From assembly GCF_013426735.1 (NCBI RefSeq), contig NZ_AP023272.1, positions 1,532,501-1,596,500 on the forward strand: DNA of 64,000 bases, written 5' to 3'. The notes beneath the pieces are model-generated. The model was not told where the DNA came from. It saw only the letters and a program-made list of their open reading frames with translations, and searched no databases. The position numbers and the translations under genes were made by a program. This stretch comes from Agrobacterium vitis. GTDB taxonomy: Bacteria > Pseudomonadota > Alphaproteobacteria > Rhizobiales > Rhizobiaceae. Positions 10,800 through 20,058 of this stretch are shown one piece after another (the first letter of the stretch is position 1; every line of letters begins with the position of its first letter).

Positions 10800-12077
10800 G
10801 TGTTTCACTCATTCTTCCCCAAGCCGAAATTGTTATTTAGCAGTGCGATCGTATGGACGCTTGTCTGTATCTTCGGCTGGTATCTTTATGCGGCAGGTTT
10901 GGGTGATCGTCTTGGGTTTGCGGGACCTGCTGACGGTCAGGAGCCGTTCGATCTCACCTATTTCCTGATGCCGAGTAATCTCTGGTTCTACGGCTATTTC
11001 GCCCTGTGTTTGGCGATCTTCGGCGGTTTCTGGCATATCAAGGAAAATGACCATCCTTGGAAGATCTGGTCGATATGGGGATCGATCCTGATTATCTGCG
11101 TGACCTATTTCGGGGTGCAGATTTCGGTGGTTATCAACAACTTCAGGCGTCCGTTCGGTGATCTGCTTCAGAATGCGCTTGCGCAGAAGCCTGGCATCAC
11201 CGTCTGGAATTTTTACGATCTTCAGATTGTTTTCGTGAAGATCGCCTTTCTCAGCATGTTTGTCTCTATCCTGACGGACTTCTTCACCAGCCATTATATT
11301 TTCCGCTGGCGCACGGCGATGAACAATTTCTACATGTCGAAGTGGGAAAAGCTGCGCCATATCGAGGGTGCTTCGCAGCGTGTTCAGGAAGACACGATGC
11401 GCTTCTCCAGTACACTTGAAGGACTTGGAATAACACTCATCAACTCCGTGATGACATTGGTGGTATTTCTACCAATCCTGTTTTCTCTATCATCCTATGT
11501 CAGTGAGTTGCCGATAATTGGCGAAATTCCTCATGCACTGTTCTGGCTCGCTTTGTTCTGGTCGGCCTTCGGTACTGTTCTCTTGGCTGTTGTCGGCATC
11601 AAATTGCCGGGTCTGAATTTCCGCAATCAGCGTGTTGAAGCGGCCTATCGCAAAGAACTCGTTTACGGAGAAGATCACGCTGACCGGGCCCAACCACTTA
11701 CGGTAAAAGAGTTGTTTGGCAACGTTCGGAAAAACTATTTCCGGATGTATTTTCACTACCTCTATTTTAACGTCGCGCGTTATTTTTATATTCAGGCCGA
11801 CGCGGTTTTTTTGCTGACCATGCTAGTGCCAACGATTGTTGCCGGTAAAATTACCTATGGTATCTACCAGCAGATTGCCACAGCCTTTGGCCAGGTCAGC
11901 AACTCTTTCCAATATCTTGTGACCTCTTGGACAACGATCATCGAACTGCTGTCCATCCACAAGCGCCTGAAAGCCTTTGAGGCGGCCATCGACGATCAGC
12001 CGTTGCCTGACATCGATCAGCGTTATTTGGCGCGGGAAGAGACGGATGGCGAGATTGCGGCTGATAAGCCCTACTGA
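10800..12077 (+). CDS. bacA: BacA/SbmA peptide-antibiotic transporter
   Basis: Inner-membrane proton-driven importer of proline-rich and other peptides; rhizobial BacA is needed for bacteroid survival in some legumes and for very-long-chain fatty acid modification of lipid A. The 425-residue product has the family N-terminus FHSFFPKPKLLF, eight or so membrane segments, INNFRRPFGDLL, FFTSHYIFRWRTAMN, RVQEDTMRFSSTLEGLG and the C-terminal FQYLVTSWTTIIELLSIHKRL. The start is a GTG with AGGAAAG upstream; a longer frame exists but is not conserved in type. A strong terminator follows. Confidence 0.9.
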   Translation: MFHSFFPKPKLLFSSAIVWTLVCIFGWYLYAAGLGDRLGFAGPADGQEPFDLTYFLMPSNLWFYGYFALCLAIFGGFWHIKENDHPWKIWSIWGSILIICVTYFGVQISVVINNFRRPFGDLLQNALAQKPGITVWNFYDLQIVFVKIAFLSMFVSILTDFFTSHYIFRWRTAMNNFYMSKWEKLRHIEGASQRVQEDTMRFSSTLEGLGITLINSVMTLVVFLPILFSLSSYVSELPIIGEIPHALFWLALFWSAFGTVLLAVVGIKLPGLNFRNQRVEAAYRKELVYGEDHADRAQPLTVKELFGNVRKNYFRMYFHYLYFNVARYFYIQADAVFLLTMLVPTIVAGKITYGIYQQIATAFGQVSNSFQYLVTSWTTIIELLSIHKRLKAFEAAIDDQPLPDIDQRYLAREETDGEIAADKPY

Positions 12078-12109
12078 TCAGGCCCTCCTGATCAGGGGTG
12101 ACTTTCCCC

Positions 12110-13141
12110 CTAAAACGAAGACCCGGCCGGATTTTTCCGGCCGTTCTGTTTTTGCAATATCGCCACAGCTTGCGAATAGCTGACGCAAGCGACATCCTCG
12201 CGGTGGCAGACATCCGTGACCAGCCGCTCCATCGCCCGCCAATAGGCGCCGCCGTTCATCAACACGAAGTGGAAGCCGAACTGTACAGGTTTGCGGTCGC
12301 CACTATATTGCGCCTCAAAGGCGGTTTTGAAGGCCTGATAGGTGCGTTCCTCAAATTCGGCGCTTTTCGACGGGTTATCGAAGCCCGCAGAATGGCGCAC
12401 GAACATATTGTAATCCATGCCGATGATCGGGCGGTTGCCCGGTCCTTCCGCAATCAGCGGCAGGCCGAAACGGGTGAGAGTGCCGTCCTGTTCGGGCTCT
12501 TGCGGACCTTTGGTGACAAGGCTGGCGTCATAGAGAAAACCAGCCTGCTTTTCAGCCTCGGCCATGCCTTTGCTGGTCGAGAGATAGGCTGCGCGAAAGC
12601 CCTTGATGCCGGTCTTGACGAACGCCTGCCAGCCCTCCGGCTCCTTGTCAGCCACGCCATTCTTTTTCCAGGCCCCGGCCAAGACGGTTTTGAAGGTCGA
12701 AAATTCGGTTAGCCAGTCCGCTTTGCTCCAGTCCTTGCCGTCGAAATGACCGCAGGCATGGCTGGAAATGTCGTGACCGGCGAGGTGGGCGCCCCAGATA
12801 TGCTCTAGCCTTGCCGCAGCATCGGCCTCGTCAGGGGCAAAGCCGACATTGGACTTGCCGGGCTTTTGGCCTGGCGCTTGATAGGCTTTCGAGGCGGGGC
12901 CTCTGGCAATCAGCGTGGTGCAGGACAGAAAATAGGTGAAATGCGCATTGGCCCGGCTGGCGATCTCGCCGCTGCGCTCCCACAGCCGGTTATCGGCGGC
13001 ACCATCGAAGGAAATCAGCAGCAATTGCTTGGGCTTTTGCGGCGCGTCAGCCGCGTTCTGGGCAATGGCGATGCCCGGCATGCAGAGCGCGGCCAGCAGG
13101 GTTCGAAGCGATGAGGAGAAAAGCGGGCGAAACGGTGCCAA
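12110..13141 (-). CDS. Secreted polysaccharide-deacetylase-like protein
   Basis: Protein of about 343 residues. A signal peptide (FRPLFSSSLRTLLAAL, cleavage after AIAQ) leads to a domain with QLLLISFDGAADNRLWERSG at its first strand, GHDISSHACGHFDGKDW, FRAAYLSTSKGM and FGFHFVLMNGGAYWRAMERL. These resemble the NodB-fold deacetylases in order (SFDGA, HDISSHACGHFDG, then a late FHF), with the usual metal His pair in SSHACGH. The start is uncertain: I chose a TTG that places the signal peptide at the N-terminus; an open frame continues 87 codons upstream across the nnrU promoter. Substrate unknown. Confidence 0.7.
   Translation of the reverse strand: MAPFRPLFSSSLRTLLAALCMPGIAIAQNAADAPQKPKQLLLISFDGAADNRLWERSGEIASRANAHFTYFLSCTTLIARGPASKAYQAPGQKPGKSNVGFAPDEADAAARLEHIWGAHLAGHDISSHACGHFDGKDWSKADWLTEFSTFKTVLAGAWKKNGVADKEPEGWQAFVKTGIKGFRAAYLSTSKGMAEAEKQAGFLYDASLVTKGPQEPEQDGTLTRFGLPLIAEGPGNRPIIGMDYNMFVRHSAGFDNPSKSAEFEERTYQAFKTAFEAQYSGDRKPVQFGFHFVLMNGGAYWRAMERLVTDVCHREDVACVSYSQAVAILQKQNGRKNPAGSSF
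12124..12153 (+). terminator. Rho-independent terminator of bacA
   Basis: CGGCCGG-attttt-CCGGCCG followed by ttctgttttt. It lies inside the last codons of the convergent deacetylase-like gene, so coding and terminator functions overlap. A second palindrome, CTGATCAGG/CCTGATCAG (12074-12095), spans the bacA stop codon itself. Confidence 0.85.
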
Positions 13142-13357
13142 ACGAACAACCTTGTTGTGAATATTTGCCGCTTCCTGGCGGGCAAATGCGGCGAAGCTTT
13201 GATCGAGCTTGTGGCTTATCGCGTTCGGTTCTTTGCCATTTGGCCGCTGCGTCCCCGGCATTTTTGGGAGTTTATCGCTATCCCCCCAGATTATGCAGGC
13301 TGGTAAAGACGAAGCCGAGCGGCTATCTCTATGCTCTCTCATTCGCGGGGATTTTTT

Positions 13358-13936
13358 ATGCTTATTCTTGTTCTCGGTCTGTTGTTTTTTACATTGGTGC
13401 ATCTCACCCGGACGATTGCGCCGGGCTTTCGCGATTCCATGGTGGCCCGCCTCAGCCTGAACGGCTGGAAGTCGCTGTTTTCAGTCCTGTCTCTGCTGGG
13501 CATAGCCATTATTGCCTATGGCTACAGTATCGCGCCAATCGTCAATGTCTGGTTTCCACCGGCTGGCATGACCCATCTGACCTTGACCCTGATGGTCATC
13601 GCGATGATCTGTCTGGTGGCCAGCCTGCTCCCGGCTGGCCGTATCGCTGCAAAAACCAAGCATCCCATGGTTCTCTCTGTGAAAATCTGGGCGCTGGCGC
13701 ATCTGCTGTCGAATGGCGACCTGCGCTCAATCCTGCTGTTCGGCTGGTTGCTGGCCTGGGGCGTCATCCTGCGGATTTCGCTGAAGCGCCGGGAGCGGGC
13801 AGGCCTGCTGGTGCGCGCACCGTTCGTGTCGGCCAAATACGATATCTATGCCGTGGTCATCGGTCTGGTCGCTTACGTCGCTATCCTCCTCAAGCTGCAT
13901 GAAGTGCTGATTGGCGTCTCGCCGCTGCCGATGTAA
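13358..13936 (+). CDS. NnrU family integral membrane protein
   Basis: Inner-membrane protein of 192 residues with about five hydrophobic segments, of the NnrU family first seen next to nitric-oxide reductase genes. Family-type features are MLILVLGLLFFTLVHLTRT at the start, KHPMVLSVKIWALAHLLSNGD in the middle and a C-terminal tail LLKLHEVLIGVSPLP. The second ATG was chosen as it follows GCGGGGA and gives the usual short N-terminus. No denitrification gene lies in the window, so a link to nitric oxide is not supported here. A GC-rich hairpin (13951-13979) follows. Confidence 0.85.
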   Translation: MLILVLGLLFFTLVHLTRTIAPGFRDSMVARLSLNGWKSLFSVLSLLGIAIIAYGYSIAPIVNVWFPPAGMTHLTLTLMVIAMICLVASLLPAGRIAAKTKHPMVLSVKIWALAHLLSNGDLRSILLFGWLLAWGVILRISLKRRERAGLLVRAPFVSAKYDIYAVVIGLVAYVAILLKLHEVLIGVSPLPM

Positions 13937-14007
13937 TCGCGCTTTTTGATGGGGAGATGGGTGTTTTGCCCTTCTCCCCCTTACATCGGCGCAAAAATCG
14001 GGTAGAA

Positions 14008-14128
14008 GGCCACATCGTCCATCCCAGAATAGTCACTGGCGGGCTGCAAATGGCAATTTCTGTGTTTACCTAGGCTCACGTACGTTGAGTACGCTCCGCT
14101 CCGGTTCTCGAAATCACCATTTTCGCCA
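14008..14128 (-). repeat. Dispersed intergenic mosaic repeat, copy A
   Basis: The minus strand of 14075-14128 matches 31910-31963 on plus with about three mismatches in 54 bases (core tggcgaaaatggtgatttcg), and 14044-14062 matches 32030-32048 exactly (cagaaattgccatttgcag). Weaker similarity continues to about 14008. Between the two blocks copy A has 12 bases where copy B has 66. It contains the palindrome cgtacg. It lies in the nnrU-TPR gap. Confidence 0.8.
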
Positions 14129-14201
14129 CGCCATCGCCAATTCTGGACCGGACGATGGCAAGCGTAAACGATGATACAGGCCCAGATATCCGGACAATGT
14201 A

Positions 14202-14873
14202 ATGGCAAATCAGAACGACAGCTTTATCCGCGAAGTCAATGACGAGCTTCGCTCCGAACAGATGCGCCGTTTCTGGCGGCGTCTGGGGCCAGTGTTCATT
14301 GGCATTGCCGTGTTGATCGTGGTGGGCACCGCCGGATACCGGCTTTATGATTATTACACGGACGACCGTGCCTCCAAGTCCGGCGACCGCTTTCTGGCAG
14401 CGACCAAGCTGGCGACAGATGGCAAGAATGATCAGGCGCTGAGTGATCTGCAAGCCCTCGAAAAAGACGGGTTCGGTGCCTATCCGGTGCTGGCGAAGCT
14501 TCGGGCGGCCTCCCTCATGGCGGAGAAGGGCGATGCCAAAGCGGCCATCGACGCCTTCACTGCCATCGGTAAGGATAACAGCGTTCCGCAGGTGATCCGC
14601 GATGTCGCCCATATCCGTGCCGCCTGGTTGCTGATCGATAACGGCACCTATGAACAGGTGTCCGCCGAGGTTGAAGCGCTGGCGGTTCCGGGCCAGGGCC
14701 TGCGCCATTCCGCCCGTGAAGCGCTCGGTCTTGCCGCCTATAAGGCTGGCCAGATGGAACGCGCCCGTGAATGGTTCCAGCAGATCACCGAGGACAGCGA
14801 GGCACCGCGCAACGTGGCCAATCGCGCCCAGATCATGCTGGACAATATCGCTGCCGCCGGAAAGGCGTCCTAA
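14202..14873 (+). CDS. YfgM-like membrane-anchored TPR protein
   Basis: Protein of 223 residues with a cytoplasmic N-terminus (SFIREVNDELRSEQMRRFWRR), one membrane anchor (VFIGIAVLIVVGTAGYRLYDY, residues about 32-52) and a periplasmic helical-repeat region. In related proteobacteria YfgM-type proteins sit at the Sec translocon with PpiD and are encoded just upstream of bamB/der. Here der follows 150 bases downstream on the same strand, with bamB missing. Function in envelope protein biogenesis is inference from family and context. Confidence 0.82.
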   Translation: MANQNDSFIREVNDELRSEQMRRFWRRLGPVFIGIAVLIVVGTAGYRLYDYYTDDRASKSGDRFLAATKLATDGKNDQALSDLQALEKDGFGAYPVLAKLRAASLMAEKGDAKAAIDAFTAIGKDNSVPQVIRDVAHIRAAWLLIDNGTYEQVSAEVEALAVPGQGLRHSAREALGLAAYKAGQMERAREWFQQITEDSEAPRNVANRAQIMLDNIAAAGKAS

Positions 14874-15025
14874 TACTTTCAAGGGTTTTTGGCGGGATTT
14901 TTCGCCGCCGCCCGACATGCCATCACGCATCGGATCGAAAACCGCTTCACAGGTTTCGCTCCGATGCGCTACTGTTTTAAAGTCCGCTTGAAGACGGGCT
15001 GGATATAACCGGATACCAGATTATC

Positions 15026-16450
15026 ATGAGCTTTACCGTCGCCATCGTCGGACGTCCCAATGTCGGCAAGTCCACCTTGTTCAACCGCCTGGTTGGCAAA
15101 AAGCTGGCGCTTGTCGATGACACGCCGGGCGTGACCCGCGACCGGCGGCCCGGTGAGGCCAAGCTGGTGGACCTGCGCTTCCACATCGTCGATACCGCCG
15201 GTCTTGAAGAAGCAGGCGCAGACACGCTGGAAGGCCGGATGCGCGCCCAGACCGAAATCGCCATCGACGAGGCCGATCTGTCGCTGTTCGTGGTCGATGC
15301 GAAAATGGGCCTGACCCATGTGGACAAGGCGCTGGCCGATATGCTGCGCAAGCGCGGCAAGCCGGTGGTGCTGGTGGCCAACAAGTCCGAAGCCCGTGGT
15401 TCGGATGGCGGTTTTTACGACGCCTTCACGCTTGGGCTTGGCGAGCCGGTGCCGATTTCCGCCGAACACGGTCAGGGGATGATCGACCTGCGCGACGCCA
15501 TTGTTGAGGCTATCGGCGTGGATCGCGCCTTTCCCGAAGACGATGACGATGTGGCCGAGACCGATATCGTCCTCAGGCCCACCGTCGAGGGTGAGGATGA
15601 CGAAGAAGATCTGGCCTATGACGACACCAAGCCGCTGCGCGTTGCCATTGTCGGACGCCCGAATGCCGGAAAATCAACGCTGATCAATCGCTTCCTGGGC
15701 GAGGACCGGTTGCTGACCGGCCCGGAAGCCGGGATTACTCGCGATTCGATTTCGGTCGAATGGGACTGGCGTGGCCGCACCATCAAGATGTTCGACACGG
15801 CAGGCATGCGCCGCAAGGCGCGGGTGATCGAGAAGCTGGAAAAGCTGTCGGTGGCCGATACATTGCGCGCCATCCGCTTTGCCGAAACCGTGGTCATCGT
15901 GTTTGACGCCACCATTCCTTTTGAAAAGCAGGATATCCAGATTGTCGATCTGGTACTGCGCGAAGGGCGCGCCGCGGTGCTGGCCTTCAACAAATGGGAT
16001 CTGGTGGAAGATCCCCAGGCGGTGCTGGCCGAGCTGCGGGAAAAGACCGAACGGCTCCTGCCGCAGGCGCGCGGCATTCGCGCCGTGCCGATGGCTGGCC
16101 AGACCGGTTATGGCCTTGAAAAGCTGATGCAATCGATCATCGACACCGACATGGTGTGGAACAAACGGATCTCGACCGCCAAGCTCAATCGTTGGCTGGA
16201 CAGTGTCCAGACCCAGCATCCGCCACCGGCGGTTTCCGGTCGCCGGTTGAAGCTGAAATACATGACCCAGGTCAAGGCCCGCCCGCCAGCCTTCATGATT
16301 TCCTGCACCAGGCCCGATTCCGTGCCGGAAAGCTATATCCGCTACCTCACCAACGGCTTGCGCGCCGATTTCAACATGCCGGGCGTGCCGATCCGTATCC
16401 ATCTGAAGGCGGCGGAAAACCCGTTCGAGAATAAGCGGAAAAGACGCTGA
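15026..16450 (+). CDS. der: Ribosome-assembly GTPase Der
   Basis: Essential double-GTPase needed for maturation of the 50S subunit. The 474-residue product has two complete G domains: the first with [12 protein letters not shown] (about residue 8), DTAGLEEAG and NKSE, the second with [12 protein letters not shown] (about residue 209), [11 protein letters not shown] and NKWD. An acidic linker ([19 protein letters not shown]) separates them, followed by the KH-like C-terminal domain. The last 20 residues are basic. It ends one base from the convergent glycosyltransferase stop. Confidence 0.97.
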   Translation: MSFTVAIVGRPNVGKSTLFNRLVGKKLALVDDTPGVTRDRRPGEAKLVDLRFHIVDTAGLEEAGADTLEGRMRAQTEIAIDEADLSLFVVDAKMGLTHVDKALADMLRKRGKPVVLVANKSEARGSDGGFYDAFTLGLGEPVPISAEHGQGMIDLRDAIVEAIGVDRAFPEDDDDVAETDIVLRPTVEGEDDEEDLAYDDTKPLRVAIVGRPNAGKSTLINRFLGEDRLLTGPEAGITRDSISVEWDWRGRTIKMFDTAGMRRKARVIEKLEKLSVADTLRAIRFAETVVIVFDATIPFEKQDIQIVDLVLREGRAAVLAFNKWDLVEDPQAVLAELREKTERLLPQARGIRAVPMAGQTGYGLEKLMQSIIDTDMVWNKRISTAKLNRWLDSVQTQHPPPAVSGRRLKLKYMTQVKARPPAFMISCTRPDSVPESYIRYLTNGLRADFNMPGVPIRIHLKAAENPFENKRKRR

Positions 16451-16451
16451 T

Positions 16452-17519
16452 TCAACTTTCCAAGGCCTGGTTGATTGCTTTCTTCCGCCGCATCAACATC
16501 CGCCAGCGCCCCTGCGTTTTGGCCTCGATGACATTGTCGAGGAACTGACGGGTGGCGGAGGCCCAGGAATAGGTTTCCGCCAAGGCTCTGGCATGGCTGC
16601 GAGAGCAGTTCAGTGCTTCAAGGCAGGCGGTTTTCAAGTCGTCATTGAGCGCGCCAGCCTTTGGATCAGAGATGATGTCGATCGGTCCGGTGACGGGAAA
16701 GCCCGCCACGGGTACGCCGCAGGCCAGTGCTTCCAAGATCGTATTGCCGAATGTGTCGGTTTTCGAGGGAAACACGAAAACATCGGCCTGCGCATAGGCA
16801 CTCGCCAGCTCGGCGCCGAATTTGACGCCGGTAAACAGCACATCAGGATAGCGTTCCGCCAATTCGGCGCGGGCAGGGCCATCGCCCACCACCACTTTCG
16901 AACCCGGCAGGTCGAGATCGAGAAAGGCCGGCAGGTTTTTCTCCACCGCGACCCGGCCAACCGTCATGAAGATCGGGCGGGGCAGGCCGAAGGGATCTGC
17001 CTCAAGCGGCTGCGGGTGGAATAGTTCGGTATCGATTCCCCGGCTCCAGAGCCGCAGATTGCCGATCTTGCGGCCTTCCAGCTCTCGTTTCAGGCTTTCG
17101 GTCGCTACCATGCACGCGCCACCGGCGCGGTGAAACCAGCGCACATAGGCATAGAGCAGCGAAAGCGGCAATGGCAGCCGGGCCGCGACATATTCGGGAA
17201 ACCGGGTGTGATAGCTGGTGGAAAAGGCGAGGCCCTGGCTCAGGCACCAGCGCCGCGCCAACAGACCCAGCGGCCCTTCGGTGGCGATATGGATCAGGTC
17301 CGGGCGGCTTTGCTTGATCGCGGCGGCAATGCGCCACGGGCTGGCCAGCGACAGGCGGATTTCCGGGTAGGTCGGCATGGGCAGGCTGCGATAGTCCGCA
17401 GGCGTCACCATGGTGACGGTAACGCCCATCCTGGTCAGTTCGGCATTGGTGTTTTCAATGGAGCGCACCACGCCATTCACCTGCGGATGCCAGGCATCGG
17501 TCACGATTGTCAATCTCAT
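16452..17519 (-). CDS. Family 4 glycosyltransferase
   Basis: Retaining GT-B glycosyltransferase of 355 residues. The N-terminal domain starts MRLTIVTDAWHPQVNGVVRS, the motif of the group that includes mannosyl- and lipid-glycosyltransferases; TSYHTRFPEYVAAR, SRGIDTELFHP and VGRVAVEKNLPAFL follow. The C-terminal nucleotide-sugar site has FPSKTDTFGNTILEALACG, with the two Glu-type residues of the E-x7-E motif partly replaced. Start chosen at the ATG after GAGGAG; an upstream ATG exists 11 codons earlier. Donor and acceptor are unknown; a membrane glycolipid is one option. Convergent with der. Confidence 0.8.
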   Translation of the reverse strand: MRLTIVTDAWHPQVNGVVRSIENTNAELTRMGVTVTMVTPADYRSLPMPTYPEIRLSLASPWRIAAAIKQSRPDLIHIATEGPLGLLARRWCLSQGLAFSTSYHTRFPEYVAARLPLPLSLLYAYVRWFHRAGGACMVATESLKRELEGRKIGNLRLWSRGIDTELFHPQPLEADPFGLPRPIFMTVGRVAVEKNLPAFLDLDLPGSKVVVGDGPARAELAERYPDVLFTGVKFGAELASAYAQADVFVFPSKTDTFGNTILEALACGVPVAGFPVTGPIDIISDPKAGALNDDLKTACLEALNCSRSHARALAETYSWASATRQFLDNVIEAKTQGRWRMLMRRKKAINQALES

Positions 17520-17795
17520 CGCGCGTGCTCCTCGATCCGATGCGGTGCTCAACGCACAGGTAGCGTTATCCCGCTTGAAATGCTCCCCCGGCGAAACGGG
17601 AGCCTGCTATCGGGTGCCATTTCGCCGGGGAATCACGCAGAAGCCCCCGCCACTGTCCTTGGGCTTATGGGCCAGCATTGTAACAAAGGAATGAAGGTGG
17701 ATTGATCGCTGGACTTGACCATTGCCACTGGTCATCACGGCATCGAACCCTATAGTCTTGAAGATGCCGAATTTTTTGAGCAGAGGATGGGCCAG

Positions 17796-19463
17796 ATGCC
17801 GACCAAAACTGATCGAGCCAGCAAAACCGCAGTGAAAGCAGGGGGTGATTGGTGGCGCGGCGCGGTTATTTATCAGGTCTATCCACGCTCGTTTCAGGAC
17901 ACGACAGGCGATGGCATCGGCGACATCAAGGGCATAACCCAGCGCTTGCCCTATATCGCCTCGCTGGGTGTCGATGCCATCTGGCTGTCGCCGTTCTTCA
18001 CCTCGCCCATGGCCGACATGGGCTATGACGTCTCGGACTATTGCGATGTCGATCCGATGTTCGGCACACTTGCCGATTTCGACGCGATGATGACCAAGGC
18101 GCATGATCTCGGCCTGAAAGTGATTATCGACCAGGTAATTTCTCATACATCCGACCAGCACCCCTGGTTCATTGAGAGCCGCGCCAGCCGCAACAATCCC
18201 AAAGCCGACTGGTATGTCTGGGCCAATGCCAAGCCGGATGGCACCGCGCCGAGCAATTGGCTATCGGTGTTCGGCGGCCCGGCCTGGGAATGGGATGGGG
18301 TGCGCAAGCAATATTACATGCATAATTTCCTTGGCTCGCAGCCGGATCTGAATTTCCACAATCCGCAGGTGCAGCAGGCGGTGCTGGACGCCACCCGTTT
18401 CTGGCTGGAGCGCGGCGTGGATGGTTTCCGGCTGGATACCGTGAATTATTATTTTCATGACAAGGAATTGCGCAACAACCCGCCACATGCGCCAGACAGC
18501 GGCGATGCCGGGCTCGATGCGCCGGATGTCAATCCCTACGGCATGCAGGAGCATCTGCACGACAAGACCCAGCCGGAAAATATTGGCTTCCTGCAAAAAC
18601 TGCGGGCGCTGCTGGATGAATATCCAGACCGTACCACGGTCGGCGAGGTGGGCGATGGCGCGCGGTCTTTGAAAACCGTGGCCGCCTATACCAGCGGCGG
18701 CGACAAGCTGCATATGTGCTACACATTCGATCTGCTGGGGCCGCATTTCACGCCCACGCATATTCGCGATTGCGTCACCTCCTTCCAATCCATGGTTAGG
18801 GATGGCTGGGTGTGCTGGGCCTTTTCCAACCATGACGTGGTGCGCCATGTGTCGCGCTTTGCCCAGGGGCCGGAAGAGATGCCGCAGGTGGCCAAGCTCG
18901 CCATCAGCATTCTTGCCAGTTTGCGCGGCTCGATCTGCCTTTATCAGGGCGAGGAACTCGGCCTGCCGGAGGCGGATCTTGCCTTTGAAGACCTGCGTGA
19001 TCCCTATGGCATCCGCTTCTGGCCGGCCTTCAAGGGCCGCGACGGATGCCGCACGCCGATGGTCTGGGAAAAAGCCAAGGCGCAGGCCGGTTTTACCAGC
19101 GGCAAACCATGGCTGCCGGTTCCGCCGGAGCAGCAGGCCTTGTCGGTGGACGGTCAGGACAAGGACAAGAACTCGGTGCTCAATCACTACCGGAGAATGC
19201 TGGCCTTCCGCAAAGACCACCCGGCTTTGCGCGATGGGACGATGTCCTTCCTTGAGATCAACGAGGATGTGCTGGCTTTTCTGCGCGAGCAGAACGGCGA
19301 CAAACTGCTGTTCGTCTTCAACATGCGGCGCGGACCGCAGGAAGTTCGCCTGCCGGAGCACATGACGGTGAAGGATGTCATCGCTTTTCCAGATGCCCGC
19401 AGCACCTATGAAAAGGGCGTGATTACGCTTGATGCGCTGGACGGTTTTTGCGCGCGGGTGTGA
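17796..19463 (+). CDS. aglA: GH13 alpha-glucosidase
   Basis: Cytoplasmic glycoside hydrolase of about 555 residues that hydrolyses alpha-glucosides such as maltose, sucrose or trehalose. N-terminal WWRGAVIYQVYPRSFQD and GDGIGDIKGI are typical. The catalytic set is visible: nucleophile Asp about residue 214 in GFRLDTVNYY, acid Glu about 284 in TVGEVGDG, and stabilising Asp about 347 in FSNHDVVR. The start is uncertain: the chosen ATG follows an AGAGG, and a TTG 27 codons upstream keeps the frame open. The rhizobial AglA belongs to a sugar ABC operon, absent here, so the symbol is tentative. Confidence 0.85.
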   Translation: MPTKTDRASKTAVKAGGDWWRGAVIYQVYPRSFQDTTGDGIGDIKGITQRLPYIASLGVDAIWLSPFFTSPMADMGYDVSDYCDVDPMFGTLADFDAMMTKAHDLGLKVIIDQVISHTSDQHPWFIESRASRNNPKADWYVWANAKPDGTAPSNWLSVFGGPAWEWDGVRKQYYMHNFLGSQPDLNFHNPQVQQAVLDATRFWLERGVDGFRLDTVNYYFHDKELRNNPPHAPDSGDAGLDAPDVNPYGMQEHLHDKTQPENIGFLQKLRALLDEYPDRTTVGEVGDGARSLKTVAAYTSGGDKLHMCYTFDLLGPHFTPTHIRDCVTSFQSMVRDGWVCWAFSNHDVVRHVSRFAQGPEEMPQVAKLAISILASLRGSICLYQGEELGLPEADLAFEDLRDPYGIRFWPAFKGRDGCRTPMVWEKAKAQAGFTSGKPWLPVPPEQQALSVDGQDKDKNSVLNHYRRMLAFRKDHPALRDGTMSFLEINEDVLAFLREQNGDKLLFVFNMRRGPQEVRLPEHMTVKDVIAFPDARSTYEKGVITLDALDGFCARV

Positions 19464-19470
19464 CAGTTTT

Positions 19471-19737
19471 TCAATAATGATAGCGGCATTGCGCTACGAT
19501 CAGCACCTGATCGCTATCCTGACCTTTCACCGCATAAACCAGGCGGTGTTCCTGGCTGATGCGGCGTGACCAGAAGCCTTTAAACTGGCCTTTCAGTGGC
19601 TCTGGCTTGCCAATGCCGGAAAAGGGATGGCGTTTGGTGTCCTTTAGCAGGGCATTGATCCGCTGCGCCGTTTTGGGATCGGTTTCCTGCCAGAAGCAGT
19701 AATCTTCCCAGCCTTCATCTGTAAAGGCGACCAGCAT
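19471..19737 (-). CDS. YoeB/Txe-family mRNA interferase toxin (module 1)
   Basis: Toxin of 88 residues from the RelE superfamily that cleaves mRNA at the ribosome. The family's catalytic residues are visible: Glu in IGKPEPLKG, Arg in WSRRISQEHRLVY, and the C-terminal His-Tyr in QCRYHY. It starts three bases after the antitoxin stop, so the pair is co-translated. It is clearly related to the second toxin at 60117-60389 (shared GKPEPLKG, GFWSRRI, HRLVY and CRYHY). Confidence 0.92.
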   Translation of the reverse strand: MLVAFTDEGWEDYCFWQETDPKTAQRINALLKDTKRHPFSGIGKPEPLKGQFKGFWSRRISQEHRLVYAVKGQDSDQVLIVAQCRYHY

Positions 19738-19740
19738 GGA

Positions 19741-20004
19741 TCAGGCGTCATCCAGATCAGGGAGGTGGCGCGGGGAAAAGCGGCCTGCTTCTATCGCCTG
19801 TTTCGCCTTCAGCAGACGGCTGGCATTGGCTGGCGAGGAGAGGAGATGCAGAGTTTCCACCATGCTCTCATATTCTTCCTTGCTCATCAGCACGGCAGAG
19901 GGCTTGTCCCGGCGCACGATCTCCACCGCCGAGGCATCCTCGTTCACCTTGTCGAGCAGCCCGGCCAGTTCGGCCCGGGCTTTGGAAAAAAACACCGTAT
20001 CCAT
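19741..20004 (-). CDS. Phd/YefM-family antitoxin (module 1)
   Basis: Antitoxin of 87 residues that neutralises the adjacent YoeB-like toxin and represses its own operon. The N-terminal DNA-binding half has MDTVFFSKARAELAGLLDKV and DKPSAVLMSKEEYESMVETL, the standard Phd/YefM motif; the C-terminal half (NASRLLKAKQAIEAGRF) would wrap the toxin. The start follows GGGAG. Directly upstream is a perfect 9-bp inverted repeat. It lies downstream of ade in the same direction but has its own operator. Confidence 0.92.
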   Translation of the reverse strand: MDTVFFSKARAELAGLLDKVNEDASAVEIVRRDKPSAVLMSKEEYESMVETLHLLSSPANASRLLKAKQAIEAGRFSPRHLPDLDDA

Positions 20005-20015
20005 CAGGATCTCCC

Positions 20016-20039
20016 ACTTGTACTGAATATAGTACAAGT
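20016..20039 (-). promoter_or_regulatory. Toxin-antitoxin operator, module 1
   Basis: A perfect inverted repeat, ACTTGTACT-gaatat-AGTACAAGT, lies 12 bases upstream of the antitoxin ATG. Its core TGTAC-N8-GTACA (20019-20036) recurs upstream of the second module (60685-60702). It is the likely binding site of the antitoxin or of the toxin-antitoxin complex. Confidence 0.8.
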
Positions 20040-20058
20040 CGAAGGTCGGTGCAATCAC